64,000 nt of DNA from Flavobacterium johnsoniae (lineage in GTDB: Bacteria; Bacteroidota; Bacteroidia; Flavobacteriales; Flavobacteriaceae), in contig NZ_MLFK01000008.1 in NCBI RefSeq assembly GCF_001879205.1, positions 62,001-126,000 on the forward strand, given 5' to 3'. Position 1 is the stretch's first letter. Every line of letters begins with the position of its first letter. The notes below the pieces were generated by a model, which was not told the origin of the DNA, did no database searches, and worked only from the letters and a program-made list of their open reading frames with translations. Positions 1 through 9,405 of this stretch are shown in pieces. Position numbers and translations under genes: made by a program.

Positions 1-779
1 CAGAGGTTATCTTACTTCCTGAATTATATAGCAGTCATTATTTCTGCCAAAGTGAAGACGTAGATAATTTTGCATTAGCAGAGCCGCTTTACAGTACTTC
101 ATTTATTGCTTTCAGCGAATTGGCAAAAGAATTAGGAGTAGTGATTATTGTTCCTTTCTTCGAAAAAAGAATGGCCGGAATTTACCACAATAGCGCATAT
201 ATCATCGATACAGATGGTACAGAAGCTGGTTTGTACCGAAAAATGCACATTCCGGACGATCCTCATTTCTACGAAAAATTCTATTTTACTCCGGGTGACT
301 TAGGTTTTCAGGCAATTGAAACAAAAAAAGGAACGGTTGGAACATTAATCTGCTGGGATCAATGGTATCCGGAAGCAGCACGTATAACAGCTTTAAAAGG
401 TGCTGAGGTTTTATTTTACCCAACAGCAATTGGCTGGCATCCAAAAGAAAAAGAACAATACGGAGAAAATCAATACGGCGCTTGGATGAATGTAATGAAA
501 GGCCACGCAGTTGCAAATGGTGTTTTTGTTGCAGCAGCAAACCGAATTGGTCTTGAAAAATATATTGAAGGTACAGAGGGAATTCAATTCTGGGGAGCTT
601 CTTTTATTGCAGGTCCTCAAGGAGAAATTTTGGCTCAGGCATCTCACGATCAGGAAGAAATCTTAATTGCTGAAGTTGATTTAGACTTGCAGGAAAATGT
701 TCGTCAAAACTGGCCATTTTTCAGAGACAGGAGAATTGATGCTTTTGGAGATATTACAAAAAGAGCGATTGACAGATAA
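1..779 (+). CDS. aguB: N-carbamoylputrescine amidase (5' end outside window)
   Basis: This is a nitrilase-superfamily amidase that hydrolyses N-carbamoylputrescine to putrescine, CO2 and ammonia, the last step of the agmatine route. The frame is open from the first complete codon at position 3, so the gene starts upstream of the window. All three members of the nitrilase Glu-Lys-Cys triad are visible: Glu in LLPELY (codon 21-23), Lys in YRKMHIPDD, and Cys in LICWDQWYPEAA (codon 351-353). The long match around FYEKFYFTPGD and FYPTAIGWHP is specific to the carbamoylputrescine branch rather than to generic carbon-nitrogen hydrolases. Its partner aguA lies 3.3 kb downstream on the same strand. 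A hairpin terminator follows at 801-830. Confidence 0.93.
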   Translation, partial: EVILLPELYSSHYFCQSEDVDNFALAEPLYSTSFIAFSELAKELGVVIIVPFFEKRMAGIYHNSAYIIDTDGTEAGLYRKMHIPDDPHFYEKFYFTPGDLGFQAIETKKGTVGTLICWDQWYPEAARITALKGAEVLFYPTAIGWHPKEKEQYGENQYGAWMNVMKGHAVANGVFVAAANRIGLEKYIEGTEGIQFWGASFIAGPQGEILAQASHDQEEILIAEVDLDLQENVRQNWPFFRDRRIDAFGDITKRAIDR

Positions 780-800
780 TCAATTTATCTAAATATAAAA

Positions 801-838
801 AAAGGACAAAGCTTAAAAACTTTGTCCTTTTTTGTTTG
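801..838 (+). terminator. Hairpin terminator after aguB
   Basis: An 11-bp inverted repeat (AAAGGACAAAG at 801-811 and CTTTGTCCTTT at 820-830) is followed by a T-rich run. It sits 21 bp after the aguB stop. Confidence 0.85.
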
Positions 839-843
839 AAATA

Positions 844-878
844 AAAAGGCGGTTCTGAAATTTTCAGAACCGCCTTTT
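844..878 (-). terminator. Hairpin terminator of the OmpA-family gene
   Basis: A near-perfect inverted repeat of AAAAGGCGGTTCTGAAA (844-860) with its complement at 861-878 gives a long GC-containing stem. It lies just downstream of the leftward gene that ends at 896. It forms a back-to-back pair with the aguB terminator. Confidence 0.85.
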
Positions 879-895
879 CTATATAATTTTCAGAA

Positions 896-2155
896 TTATT
901 TTACTTGGAAAGTAACTCTTCTCACGATTTGACGTGCTTCTTTAGAACTTTTGTTCACAGAAGTGTCTTCACCGTTAGCAATTACGTTCAATCTTGAAGC
1001 GTCTATTCCAGCATTTACAGCTACTTTTTTCACTGCTTCAGCTCTTTTTCTAGATAATTCAGTATTGTAGTTTGAGTTTCCAATTTCGTCAGCATAACCA
1101 ATGATGTCTGCAGATTTTCCTGGATTATTTTTCAAATATTTCACTAAGAAATCAACACCAGATAAAGAAGCATTTGTTGGTTTAGATGAATTAAAGTCGA
1201 AATACACATTTACATATCCGCCGTTAATTAACTCTTCAACAGTATTGTTTGTAGCGCCGCCACTGCCTTTCTTTTCATAAGTTTTATCTAAATAGCTTTC
1301 TAACTCATCTGGCACACCGTTTTGATTAGTGTCAATAGATTGTCCTTTAGTATTAACAGCTACACCTGCGATTGAATTTGGTTCTAAATCGTATAAATCG
1401 GCAACACCGTCTTTATCAGTATCTAAAAGACCTGTTTCAACTAAGTCCACTCTTTTTTCCAATTCGCTGATTCTGTCTTCTTCACCAACCCAGTCAGCAT
1501 GTTTTTCATTTTTACCTAAGTAGAAAGTCAAACCTACAGATGCGTTTAATAAAACTCCGTCAAAAGAACCAGTAGTGGTGTTACCCATTCCATCAAAGTT
1601 CCAGTTTTGTCTTCCATTAACAATTCCCGTAAGGTCACCTGTCAATGCAACTCTGTTACTCAATTTAATTTGTCCTGTAATACCTGCGATTCCGTGAGCC
1701 ATATAATCCTGCCCTCCAAAACCAGTTTCAGTACTAATTTGTGAAACTCCAAAACCACCATGAGCTAAAATACCAATTGTATTTGTCCATGTTTCAAAAT
1801 TTAAAGCACGTCCTACGTTAATAACCCCTTGTAAACTTGCTCTTACGTAACGGCTTTCAAAATCAGGAGTATTTTTTTTCTCTTTAAATTGATCGTAACC
1901 AACATCTAATTTCACCCCAAACTTTGGACTGAACATATATCTTACACCCAAATCACCGTGAAAGAAATTTGCACTTTCGGTAGTATAACCTGGAGTCATA
2001 GTTCTGGTAGGTTTGTTAACACCACCATTTAGTTCGATAGACCATTTATTGTACTCTTGATCAACAGATGGTTTAGTAGAAGTTGTAGCCATATTTTGTG
2101 CACCTGCGGTAAGTGCTAATAGTAAAAGGGATACGGAAGCTAATTTCTTTTTCAT
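896..2155 (-). CDS. OmpA-family outer membrane protein
   Basis: This 419-residue outer-membrane protein probably anchors the envelope to peptidoglycan. A signal peptide (MKKKLASVSLLLLALTAGA, then QN) is followed by an N-terminal beta-barrel region at about residues 30-215. A short calcium-binding, thrombospondin-type-3-like stretch with DTDKDGVADLYD and DTNQNGVPDELE follows at about 245-290. The C-terminal OmpA domain (about 305-419) contains YFDFNSSKP and the peptidoglycan-binding helix NTELSRKRAEAV. The order barrel, TSP3, OmpA is the usual Bacteroidota OprF/OmpA layout. The gene is monocistronic and has its own terminator. A TAAATTTG -7-like element lies on the minus strand at 2205-2198. 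Confidence 0.9.
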   Translation of the reverse strand: MKKKLASVSLLLLALTAGAQNMATTSTKPSVDQEYNKWSIELNGGVNKPTRTMTPGYTTESANFFHGDLGVRYMFSPKFGVKLDVGYDQFKEKKNTPDFESRYVRASLQGVINVGRALNFETWTNTIGILAHGGFGVSQISTETGFGGQDYMAHGIAGITGQIKLSNRVALTGDLTGIVNGRQNWNFDGMGNTTTGSFDGVLLNASVGLTFYLGKNEKHADWVGEEDRISELEKRVDLVETGLLDTDKDGVADLYDLEPNSIAGVAVNTKGQSIDTNQNGVPDELESYLDKTYEKKGSGGATNNTVEELINGGYVNVYFDFNSSKPTNASLSGVDFLVKYLKNNPGKSADIIGYADEIGNSNYNTELSRKRAEAVKKVAVNAGIDASRLNVIANGEDTSVNKSSKEARQIVRRVTFQVK

Positions 2156-2305
2156 GATATCAAAAATTTAATTTAGTTTTTATTTTTAAACTCTTGACAA
2201 ATTTATGGCTCGTGTTTCGGAATGTGTTCTATTTGGTCTTACATAATTCCCACTATTTAACTTACAATTCTGAAAATGTGTTAATTAAATTTAAAATTTG
2301 AACAT

Positions 2306-2340
2306 AAAAAAAGGGTAAAGTTTAACCTTTACCCTTCTGA
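2306..2340 (-). terminator. Hairpin terminator of the choice-of-anchor I gene
   Basis: AAGGGTAAAG at 2311-2320 pairs with CTTTACCCTT at 2327-2336. A run of A on the plus strand, which is T in the leftward transcript, lies at the left edge. It sits downstream of the leftward stop at 2358. Confidence 0.8.
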
Positions 2341-2357
2341 AATCTTAAAAATACTGG

Positions 2358-3878
2358 TTATTTTAAGTCTGGCTGATAGATTTTTATTGTTCCGTCTCCT
2401 TCACTGCTTACTACTACTAAGCTCCTTTTTGTAGGACTTTTAGAAGCAGGAATAAAAAGAATTCCTTCTGGGGCGTCACCTGTTTTTACAGTTTGTAAAT
2501 ATTGTGGAGAGGCTGGGTTTGTTACATCATAAGTCATAAAGGCATCTGATCTTTCAAGACCCACAAATAAAATATTTTGATTTCCCATTTTAGCAGCAAC
2601 TACTGCTTCTGGCTCAGAACCTTTATCATCGCTGCGTTTATCATCATAAGTTCCTAATTCGTTTGTTTTTTTGTCAACATCATTTTTGCTGTCATAAACG
2701 ATTTTTCCAGTGTTTCCGTTCCAGATAGAAAATGATCTTGCGCCAAAACTTACCATTTCGTCTAAATCTCCGTCACCGTCTGTATCTCCCATATCAGTAA
2801 CTAGATTTAGTCTCCCTAAATTAGAATCTAGTTTTAAAGTAGCGGCATCAGGAAAAACTGTTGCATCAAGTTTTAAACTTTTCATACGTTTGATGTCTGT
2901 ATAGGCAGTGTATTCTCTTGCATCGCCTTCATTTGCTGTAACAAAATAAGGAACGTTATTGGCAGAAAAATGACTGATAGCGTCCGGCATAAACATTCCT
3001 TTTACCTTCCATGGGCTGAAAGCTACCTTATCGTCACTATCGCTTACATCAATTGCATTTTCGGCAGTATTAAAATCTTTTAAACCTAAAGGATAAATTG
3101 CAGTAATAGTTTTTGATGTTAAATCAACCTTTGCAACACCATTATTTTCCTGTAGAGTTACCCAGGCAGTTTTAGAATCATCCGAAATGGTAATGTATTC
3201 TGGTTCGATATCCTGAGCAAAGCTATTTGCGAACTTTGAAATTCTAAATCCGTCTTTTGCTAATGTTGCCGCCTGGCCGCTGAAAGAAGCAAAATCAAGA
3301 GTCGTAACTGTATAACTGCTGGTGTCTATAATAGAGATAGTTCCGTTAGGATCTTGCGAATAATCTGTATTTGGTTCACCTTCGTTAGCCGTCATAATAA
3401 ATTTTCCGTCAGGAGAAAATGTAATCATGTCTGGTAAAGCGCCAACTGTTACTTGTTTTATTAAGCTGTAATCGCTTGTGTTGAAAATAACCACTTTGCC
3501 GTTTCCTTGTTTGTTTACTGTCGATTCTAAAGCAACAGCCAGTTTTCCGTCAAAAATAGAAACACTATTCGATGCACCTTGATATGTAGTTAAATCAATC
3601 TGGCCAATTTTTACCGGTTTTGTAGGGTCGGCTAAATCAATTACATCAATTTGATTGGTTCCACTGTTGTTTACGGTAAAAAGTCTTTTTGTTTTTTCGC
3701 AGTAAGCAGAAATTTCCGCTGCCGCTTCTCCGCCAATTTTAATAGAGCCAATTTCTTTAAAAGTGCCCGGGTTTTCATTTACAATAACTTCTGGTTCTTC
3801 GTTTTTAGAGTTTTCATCGTTATTACAGCTTGCCATTATCAATAAAGCTGTTAATAATGTGATACTTAATTTTTTCAT
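2358..3878 (-). CDS. Choice-of-anchor I family lipoprotein
   Basis: This 506-residue protein is predicted to be a beta-propeller. It matches the choice-of-anchor I family, whose cell-surface members lack a firmly known activity; related proteins are often labelled alkaline phosphatase-like. The N terminus is a lipoprotein signal with lipobox IMASC. Repeated propeller blades include ISAYCEKTKRLFTVNNSG, IDVIDLADPTKP and PDGKFIMTANEGEPNTD. A calcium-binding-like GDTDGDGDLDEM loop and the family-typical GSEPEAVVAA stretch lie in the C-terminal half. It appears monocistronic. A TACTTTTG -7-like element lies upstream on the minus strand at 3907-3900. A substrate cannot be assigned. Confidence 0.8.
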   Translation of the reverse strand: MKKLSITLLTALLIMASCNNDENSKNEEPEVIVNENPGTFKEIGSIKIGGEAAAEISAYCEKTKRLFTVNNSGTNQIDVIDLADPTKPVKIGQIDLTTYQGASNSVSIFDGKLAVALESTVNKQGNGKVVIFNTSDYSLIKQVTVGALPDMITFSPDGKFIMTANEGEPNTDYSQDPNGTISIIDTSSYTVTTLDFASFSGQAATLAKDGFRISKFANSFAQDIEPEYITISDDSKTAWVTLQENNGVAKVDLTSKTITAIYPLGLKDFNTAENAIDVSDSDDKVAFSPWKVKGMFMPDAISHFSANNVPYFVTANEGDAREYTAYTDIKRMKSLKLDATVFPDAATLKLDSNLGRLNLVTDMGDTDGDGDLDEMVSFGARSFSIWNGNTGKIVYDSKNDVDKKTNELGTYDDKRSDDKGSEPEAVVAAKMGNQNILFVGLERSDAFMTYDVTNPASPQYLQTVKTGDAPEGILFIPASKSPTKRSLVVVSSEGDGTIKIYQPDLK

Positions 3879-4031
3879 TTGTTAGTTTTTTAGTTTTGCC
3901 AAAAGTAATTAGACGGTTTCGGTCGAATATTAAGCCTTTATTATTTAATCTTTAACTTAATTTTTGGAAGATATTATTTGTGAAATAACAGAGGTTTTTT
4001 GTGCAAATGTTTTATAATCCTAACGAATGCT

Positions 4032-4039
4032 TATCTTTG
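4032..4039 (+). promoter_or_regulatory. Candidate -7 element for aguA
   Basis: TATCTTTG matches the Bacteroidota -7 consensus TAnnTTTG and lies 26 bp before the aguA ATG. I see no TTG at the usual spacing upstream, so only the -7 half is supported. Confidence 0.45.
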
Positions 4040-4065
4040 TACACTTTCAAAATTAGAACCTATTT

Positions 4066-5106
4066 ATGTCAACAAATAATAGAAGATTTCCAGCAGAATG
4101 GGAAAAACAGCAAGGGATTGTATTATGTTTTCCGCATAATGGTAATGACTGGCCGGGAAAATACGAAGCTGTTCAATGGGCTTTTGTCGAATTTATTAAA
4201 AAAGTAGCTGCTTTTGAAACCGTTTTTTTGGTCGTAGCCGATGAAAAACTAAAAGAAAAAGTGGCCGAAATGCTTGAAAGAGCGCGTGTAAATATCAAAA
4301 ACGTTTCTTTTATTATTCATAAAACCAATAGAAGCTGGATGCGTGATTCCGGACCGATTATTGTAAAAAATGGTTCAAAAAGAGAAGCTTTAAACTTCAA
4401 TTTTAATGGATGGGCAAAATATAAAAATTATCAGCTGGATAAATTTGTTCCGGGCAAAGTTGCTGATTTTATTGATGTTCCTCTAACTCAGGTTACATAC
4501 AAAGGAAAACCGGTAATTGTAGAAGGCGGCGCAATTGATGTAAACGGAAAAGGAACTTTATTAACTTCTGAAGAATGTTTGATGCATCCAACTATTCAGG
4601 TTCGAAATCCGGGTTTTACAAAAGAAGATTACGAAGCTGTTTTTAAAGAATATCTGGGTGTAACAAATGTTATCTGGCTTGGAGATGGAATAGAAGGAGA
4701 TGATACGCACGGACACATCGACGATTTATGCCGATTTGTAAACGAAGATACTATCGTAACCATTGTTGAAACGGATAAAAACGATTCAAACTATAAACCT
4801 TTGCAGGATAATTTGAAACGCCTGCAGAATGCAAAATTAGAAAACGGAAAATCTCCTGTAATAGTAGCACTTCCAATGCCAAAACGTGTCGATTTTGAGG
4901 ATTTAAGATTACCTGCAAGTTATGCTAACTTCTTAATTCTGAATAATTGTGTTTTGGTTCCAACATTTAACGACAGCAACGATCGTGTTGCATTAAATAT
5001 ATTATCAGAATGTTTCCCTGACAGAGAAGTAATCGGAATCAGCTGTATTGATTTTATCTGGGGATTTGGAACTTTACATTGCTTAAGCCAGCAGATTCCT
5101 GCATAA
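4066..5106 (+). CDS. aguA: Agmatine deiminase
   Basis: This 346-residue enzyme hydrolyses agmatine to N-carbamoylputrescine and ammonia, the step before AguB. It is a guanidino-group modifying enzyme of the pentein fold. Visible motifs are WMRDSGPI near residue 90, EGGAIDVNGKGT, GDDTHGHIDDLCRF, and the C-terminal FGTLHCLSQQ with catalytic Cys339. I chose ATG 4066 because MSTNNRRFPAEWEKQ is the normal family start; an overlapping frame opened by an earlier ATG at 4001 is spurious. Length fits the family (about 340-370). The gene is separated from aguB by two leftward genes but has the same orientation. Confidence 0.94.
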   Translation: MSTNNRRFPAEWEKQQGIVLCFPHNGNDWPGKYEAVQWAFVEFIKKVAAFETVFLVVADEKLKEKVAEMLERARVNIKNVSFIIHKTNRSWMRDSGPIIVKNGSKREALNFNFNGWAKYKNYQLDKFVPGKVADFIDVPLTQVTYKGKPVIVEGGAIDVNGKGTLLTSEECLMHPTIQVRNPGFTKEDYEAVFKEYLGVTNVIWLGDGIEGDDTHGHIDDLCRFVNEDTIVTIVETDKNDSNYKPLQDNLKRLQNAKLENGKSPVIVALPMPKRVDFEDLRLPASYANFLILNNCVLVPTFNDSNDRVALNILSECFPDREVIGISCIDFIWGFGTLHCLSQQIPA

Positions 5107-5194
5107 AATATAGTAGTCACATATTATAAACAACTTTGGTTTTTTAATCTGTGATGAAATTATCAGATATACAGAGACTTTCTTATATCATTTG

Positions 5195-5225
5195 AGCTGT
5201 CACCAAAAGTGGCAGCTTTTTTTTT
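5195..5225 (+). terminator. Hairpin terminator after aguA
   Basis: AGCTGTCAC (5195-5203) pairs with GTGGCAGCT (5209-5217), with one T-G pair, and is followed by a run of T. It lies 89 bp after the aguA stop. Confidence 0.75.
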
Positions 5226-5318
5226 ATTGTATATTTAACAGACAGATTTGCCATGTGTCGTAACATCCTTCTTATATTCGTATGTTCAACAATGCAGAAA
5301 TGCAGATTTAATTTTTAT

Positions 5319-6503
5319 ATGAAGAAAATATTTTTTATCCTTTCCGTGCTTTCTTCCGGAGCTCTATTTTCGCAGTCTGAGTCGCAGGAAAAACCAGAAC
5401 TTACATTTGCTACCTACAATGTGAGTATGGAATCTGATAATTATTCTCCGAAAGGCGCAATGGGAAAATCGGAGCAAATATTGATTTATCAGCTTAATTC
5501 AGGGCATAATACTCAAATCAGAAATATTGCCCAGATTATTCAGACCGTTAGACCAGACGTTATTCTGTTAAATGAATTCGATTACATTAAAGACCCTGAA
5601 CTTGGAGTGAAGGCATTCATCAAAAATTATTTAAAGGTAAGGCAGCGCGGAGCAGCGGCTATTGATTATCCTTATTACTATTATTCAACAGTGAATACTG
5701 GCCAGCCAAGTCCTTACGATTTGAACAATGATGGAAAGTTGAATAATTTTGGAAATGATGCATGGGGATTTGGTATGTATCCCGGGCAATATGGGATGAT
5801 GCTTTTATCTAAATATCCTATTGATGTCAAGGCAGTTCGTACTTTTCAACATTTTAAATGGAAAGATATGCCAGGAGCATTGCTTACCAAAAAAGCGGAT
5901 GGATCGGATTGGTATAGTAAGAAAGCATGGAAGGAATTTCCATTATCTTCAAAATCTCATTGGGATGTTCCTGTAGAGATTGGTGATAAAATAGTTCATG
6001 TTTTAGTCAGTCATCCAACTCCTCCTACTTTTGATGGTGATGAAGATCGAAATGGGAAAAGAAATCATGATGAAATCCGATTCTGGAGAGATTACATTTC
6101 AGACAATTCGGCTTCGTATATTTATGATGATAAAGGGGTAAAAGGCGGTTTGTCTCTTGATTCTCGATTTGTCATATTGGGTGATCAAAATGCTTCACCA
6201 GTTGAAGGAAACGCTATTAGAGAAGGTATAAAGTCTTTGATAGACAGTCCGAAAATTAATAGCGACTTTACACCTGCCAGTAAAGGCGGCGCTGAATATA
6301 GTCCTGAAAACACTTTTGGAGTTAATCATACAGCCTTTTGGAGAATGCGAGCTGATTATGTATTGCCATCAAGAGTTGGCTTTAAGGTTCTCGACAGTGG
6401 TGTATTCTGGCCTGCAAAAGGTGAATCAATGTCAGAATTAGTTGAAAAACGGGAATCAAGTTCAGATCATCGTTTGGTTTGGATAAAAGTGATTTTGGAA
6501 TAA
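5319..6503 (+). CDS. Secreted endonuclease/exonuclease/phosphatase (EEP) family protein
   Basis: This 394-residue hydrolase has the DNase I-like EEP fold. I chose ATG 5319 because it gives a clean signal peptide (MKKIFFILSVLSSGALFSQS); an in-frame extension to 5253 has no such feature. Family residues are visible in order: TYNVSMESDN, the metal-binding Glu in LLNEFDYI, ILGDQNASP (the D-x-N motif) and the terminal SSDHRLVW. A loop DLNNDGKLNNFGNDAWGF resembles a calcium-binding insertion seen in secreted EEP enzymes. Secretion suggests extracellular or periplasmic phosphodiester cleavage, but substrate (nucleic acid, phospholipid or sugar phosphate) cannot be told from sequence. Confidence 0.82.
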   Translation: MKKIFFILSVLSSGALFSQSESQEKPELTFATYNVSMESDNYSPKGAMGKSEQILIYQLNSGHNTQIRNIAQIIQTVRPDVILLNEFDYIKDPELGVKAFIKNYLKVRQRGAAAIDYPYYYYSTVNTGQPSPYDLNNDGKLNNFGNDAWGFGMYPGQYGMMLLSKYPIDVKAVRTFQHFKWKDMPGALLTKKADGSDWYSKKAWKEFPLSSKSHWDVPVEIGDKIVHVLVSHPTPPTFDGDEDRNGKRNHDEIRFWRDYISDNSASYIYDDKGVKGGLSLDSRFVILGDQNASPVEGNAIREGIKSLIDSPKINSDFTPASKGGAEYSPENTFGVNHTAFWRMRADYVLPSRVGFKVLDSGVFWPAKGESMSELVEKRESSSDHRLVWIKVILE

Positions 6504-6547
6504 AATAACTTTTTCTTTCGATTTCTGGTTAAATATAAAGCATAAAA

Positions 6548-6573
6548 AAAACCTTGGCTCTCACCAAGGTTTT
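6548..6573. terminator. Bidirectional hairpin terminator between EEP gene and fahA
   Basis: AAAACCTTGG (6548-6557) pairs with CCAAGGTTTT (6564-6573). A-runs lie on the left and T-rich sequence on the right. It lies between convergent genes, so it can serve both. Confidence 0.8.
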
Positions 6574-6609
6574 ATATTTTTAGATCTCTTCAGATGCTGT
6601 ATCTGCTCT

Positions 6610-7893
6610 TCACTGTCTGATAAATGGAGGCAGAAGCTGACTTGCTACTTCTCCAAAACCAATTCGAACTTCTGCATTTTCGCAAAAACCTCTGATGATT
6701 ACCGTATCATTATCTTCGATAAATTTACGCTCGCTTCCGTCATTTAATTTCAAAGGATTCTTTCCTCCCCAGGTTAATTCCAGCATAGAGCCGAAACTGT
6801 CGGGAGTTGGTCCTGAAATAGTTCCGGAACCCATCATGTCTCCGGAATTTACGCGGCATCCGTTTGAAGTATGATGTGCTAATTGCTGGGCCATTGACCA
6901 ATACAAATATTTAAAATTGGATTTAGAAACTACAGTTTCTTCCTGTTCTTCAGGCTTTATTGAAACTTCTAAATGAATATCAAAAGCTTTTTTTCCTTTT
7001 GTCTGTAAATAAGGCAGAGGCGATGGATCTTGTTTTGGTCCTTTTGTTCTAAAAGGTTCTAAAGCATCCATAGTTACTATCCAGGGAGAGATTGATGTAG
7101 CAAAGTTTTTTGCCAGAAATGGTCCAAGAGGCACATATTCCCATTTTTGAATATCGCGTGCGCTCCAGTCATTCAGTAAAACCATTCCAAAAATATAATC
7201 TTCTGCTTCATACGTTGGGATATTTTCTCCCATAATATTTACATCAGTAGTAATAAAAGCAGTTTCCAGCTCAAAATCGACTAAACGAGACGGGCCAAAA
7301 ACAGGATATTTTTCGCCTGCCGGCAGCGTTTGTCCCATTGGTCTGTGAACCGGAATTCCAGACGGAACAATCGTAGAACTTCTTCCGTGATATCCAACCG
7401 GAATATGCAGCCAGTTTGGAAGAAGCGCATTCTCTGGGTCGCGGAACATTTTGCCAACATTTGTAGCGTGTTCTTTGCTTGAATAAAAGTCAGTATAATC
7501 ACCAATTAAAACCGGTAATTGCATTTCGACATCGTCGATATTAAAAATAACAATATCGCGGTCTTTTGTTGAATCTCTAAGCTGTGGATTAGTTTCGTCA
7601 AAAATATCAGCGATACGATTTCGAACTAAACGCCATGTTTTTTTTCCATCAGAAATAAAATCATTAAGCGTATCCTGCATGAACATATCATCGGTTAAAT
7701 CTATTCCTTCAAAATAGTTTAATTGTTGTAAAGCCCCTAAATCTATAGCGTAGTCGCCAATTCTTGTTCCTACAGTAACGACATTTTCTTTGGTAAGAAA
7801 TACACCGAAAGGGATGTTTTGAATAGGGAAGTCACTATTTTCTGGTACTTCTAACCATGATTTTCTTTTGGTATCGTTGGCGGTTATTGGCAT
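6610..7893 (-). CDS. fahA: Fumarylacetoacetase
   Basis: This 427-residue enzyme cleaves fumarylacetoacetate to fumarate and acetoacetate, the last step of phenylalanine and tyrosine breakdown. It has the N-terminal FAH domain (about residues 20-120) and the C-terminal hydrolase domain. Visible motifs include IGDYTDFYSSKEHATNVG, PVGYHGRSST, FELETAF (acidic metal ligands), FGMVLLNDWSARDIQKWE and GSGTISGPT. Length matches the roughly 420-residue human-type enzyme rather than short FAH-domain proteins. No other pathway gene is in the window, so the rest of the pathway must lie elsewhere. It is divergent from glyA with a 109-bp intergenic region. Confidence 0.94.
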   Translation of the reverse strand: MPITANDTKRKSWLEVPENSDFPIQNIPFGVFLTKENVVTVGTRIGDYAIDLGALQQLNYFEGIDLTDDMFMQDTLNDFISDGKKTWRLVRNRIADIFDETNPQLRDSTKDRDIVIFNIDDVEMQLPVLIGDYTDFYSSKEHATNVGKMFRDPENALLPNWLHIPVGYHGRSSTIVPSGIPVHRPMGQTLPAGEKYPVFGPSRLVDFELETAFITTDVNIMGENIPTYEAEDYIFGMVLLNDWSARDIQKWEYVPLGPFLAKNFATSISPWIVTMDALEPFRTKGPKQDPSPLPYLQTKGKKAFDIHLEVSIKPEEQEETVVSKSNFKYLYWSMAQQLAHHTSNGCRVNSGDMMGSGTISGPTPDSFGSMLELTWGGKNPLKLNDGSERKFIEDNDTVIIRGFCENAEVRIGFGEVASQLLPPFIRQ

Positions 7894-7969
7894 GTGAGGT
7901 GTTAATTATTTGTTGAAAAATTACATGTCAAATATATCATAATCTAACAGTATCACAAACGTTTTTTTG

Positions 7970-7977
7970 TATTTTTG
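7970..7977 (+). promoter_or_regulatory. Candidate -7 element for glyA
   Basis: TATTTTTG fits TAnnTTTG and lies 25 bp before the chosen glyA ATG. That placement also argues against a start at 7967. No convincing -33 TTG is seen. Confidence 0.45.
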
Positions 7978-8002
7978 CAGGAAATTAACGAAAAACGAAA
8001 AA

Positions 8003-9277
8003 ATGCAACGCGACGAACAAATTTTTGATCTTATTCTAGAAGAAAAAGATAGACAAATTCACGGATTAGAACTAATCGCTTCAGAAAATTTTGTAAGTGA
8101 TCAGGTAATGGAAGCAGCTGGTTCTGTTTTAACTAACAAATATGCAGAGGGTTATCCTGGCAAAAGATACTACGGCGGTTGTGAAGTAGTTGACGTTATC
8201 GAGCAGATTGCTATTGACAGAGCTAAAGAATTATTTGGTGCTGAATATGCAAACGTGCAGCCTCACTCTGGTTCTCAGGCAAATACTGCAGTGTATCATG
8301 CTTGTTTAAATCCTGGCGATACTATTTTAGGTTTCGACTTATCTCATGGTGGCCACTTAACTCACGGTTCTCCTGTAAACTTCTCAGGTCGTTTATACCG
8401 TCCTGTTTTTTACGGTGTTGATGCTGAAACAGGTCGTTTAGACTATGATAAAATCCAGGAAATTGCAACTAAAGAACAACCAAAATTAATCATCGCCGGA
8501 GCTTCGGCTTATTCTCGCGATATGGATTTTGCTCGTTTCAGACAAATTGCTGACAGCGTAGGAGCAATCTTATTTGCTGATATTTCGCACCCTGCAGGTC
8601 TTATCGCAAAAGGATTATTAAATGACCCAATTCCACATTGCCATATCGTTTCTACAACGACTCACAAAACATTACGCGGACCTCGTGGAGGTTTGATCTT
8701 AATGGGGAAAGATTTCGAAAACCCACAAGGTTTAAAAACTCCAAAAGGAGAAATCAGAATGATGTCTTCTTTATTAGACTTAGCTGTTTTCCCAGGAAAC
8801 CAAGGAGGACCTTTAATGCATATTATCGCTGCTAAAGCAGTTGCTTTTGGTGAAGCACTTAAAGATGAATTCTTTACTTATGCTATGCAATTGCAGAAAA
8901 ACGCAAATGCAATGGCTGATGCTTTCGTAAAAAGAGGTTACAATATTATCTCTGGCGGAACAGATAACCACATGATGCTTATTGACTTAAGAAATAAAAA
9001 TATTTCTGGTAAAGAAGCTGAAAACGCATTAGTAAAAGCTGAAATTACAGTAAATAAAAACATGGTTCCTTTTGACGATAAATCACCATTTATCACTTCA
9101 GGAATCCGTGTAGGAACAGCTGCAATCACAACTCGTGGTTTAGTTGAAAAAGATATGGAAACTATCGTAGCCCTTATCGATAAAGTATTAACTGATCATA
9201 CAAATGAAGACGTTATCGAAGAAGTTGCTGAAGAAGTAAACGAATTAATGAGCGAAAGACCAATTTTTGCTTACTAA
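8003..9277 (+). CDS. glyA: Serine hydroxymethyltransferase
   Basis: This 424-residue PLP enzyme interconverts serine and glycine using tetrahydrofolate and is a main source of one-carbon units. Start ATG 8003 ([11 protein letters not shown]) matches the family; an upstream in-frame ATG at 7967 adds residues that overlap the promoter. Motifs are [51 protein letters not shown] and the PLP-lysine site [14 protein letters not shown] with Lys222. Codon use is smooth, as expected for a highly expressed housekeeping gene. The gene has a strong terminator at 9303-9356. miaE follows on the same strand. Confidence 0.97.
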   Translation: MQRDEQIFDLILEEKDRQIHGLELIASENFVSDQVMEAAGSVLTNKYAEGYPGKRYYGGCEVVDVIEQIAIDRAKELFGAEYANVQPHSGSQANTAVYHACLNPGDTILGFDLSHGGHLTHGSPVNFSGRLYRPVFYGVDAETGRLDYDKIQEIATKEQPKLIIAGASAYSRDMDFARFRQIADSVGAILFADISHPAGLIAKGLLNDPIPHCHIVSTTTHKTLRGPRGGLILMGKDFENPQGLKTPKGEIRMMSSLLDLAVFPGNQGGPLMHIIAAKAVAFGEALKDEFFTYAMQLQKNANAMADAFVKRGYNIISGGTDNHMMLIDLRNKNISGKEAENALVKAEITVNKNMVPFDDKSPFITSGIRVGTAAITTRGLVEKDMETIVALIDKVLTDHTNEDVIEEVAEEVNELMSERPIFAY

Positions 9278-9287
9278 GAAATAGTTT

Positions 9288-9317
9288 CAAGTTTAAAGTT
9301 TCAAGTTTAAAGTTTTA
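9288..9317 (+). repeat. Short GTTTCAA/GTTTAAA tandem repeats
   Basis: Alternating 7-bp units GTTTCAA and GTTTAAA follow the glyA stop. Part of the array forms the left arm of the terminator stem. It belongs with the other 7-8 bp intergenic arrays seen in this window. Confidence 0.6.
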
Positions 9318-9356
9318 CGCTGTCTGAAAGACAGTTTGAAACTTTAAACTTTTTTC
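9303..9356 (+). terminator. Terminator after glyA
   Basis: A long stem has outer arms AAGTTTAAAGTTT (9303-9315) and AAACTTTAAACTT (9339-9351). An inner hairpin CTGTCT-GAA-AGACAG lies at 9320-9334, and T-rich sequence follows. Confidence 0.8.
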
Positions 9357-9405
9357 GTTTAGAAGAGAAAACCTGAAACTTGAAACAAACAAAAAACAAA
9401 AAAAC

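Noticed and set aside
4001..4207. Alternative 68-residue plus-strand frame opening at ATG 4001
   Set aside because: It is in another frame from aguA and overlaps its start region and the -7 element.
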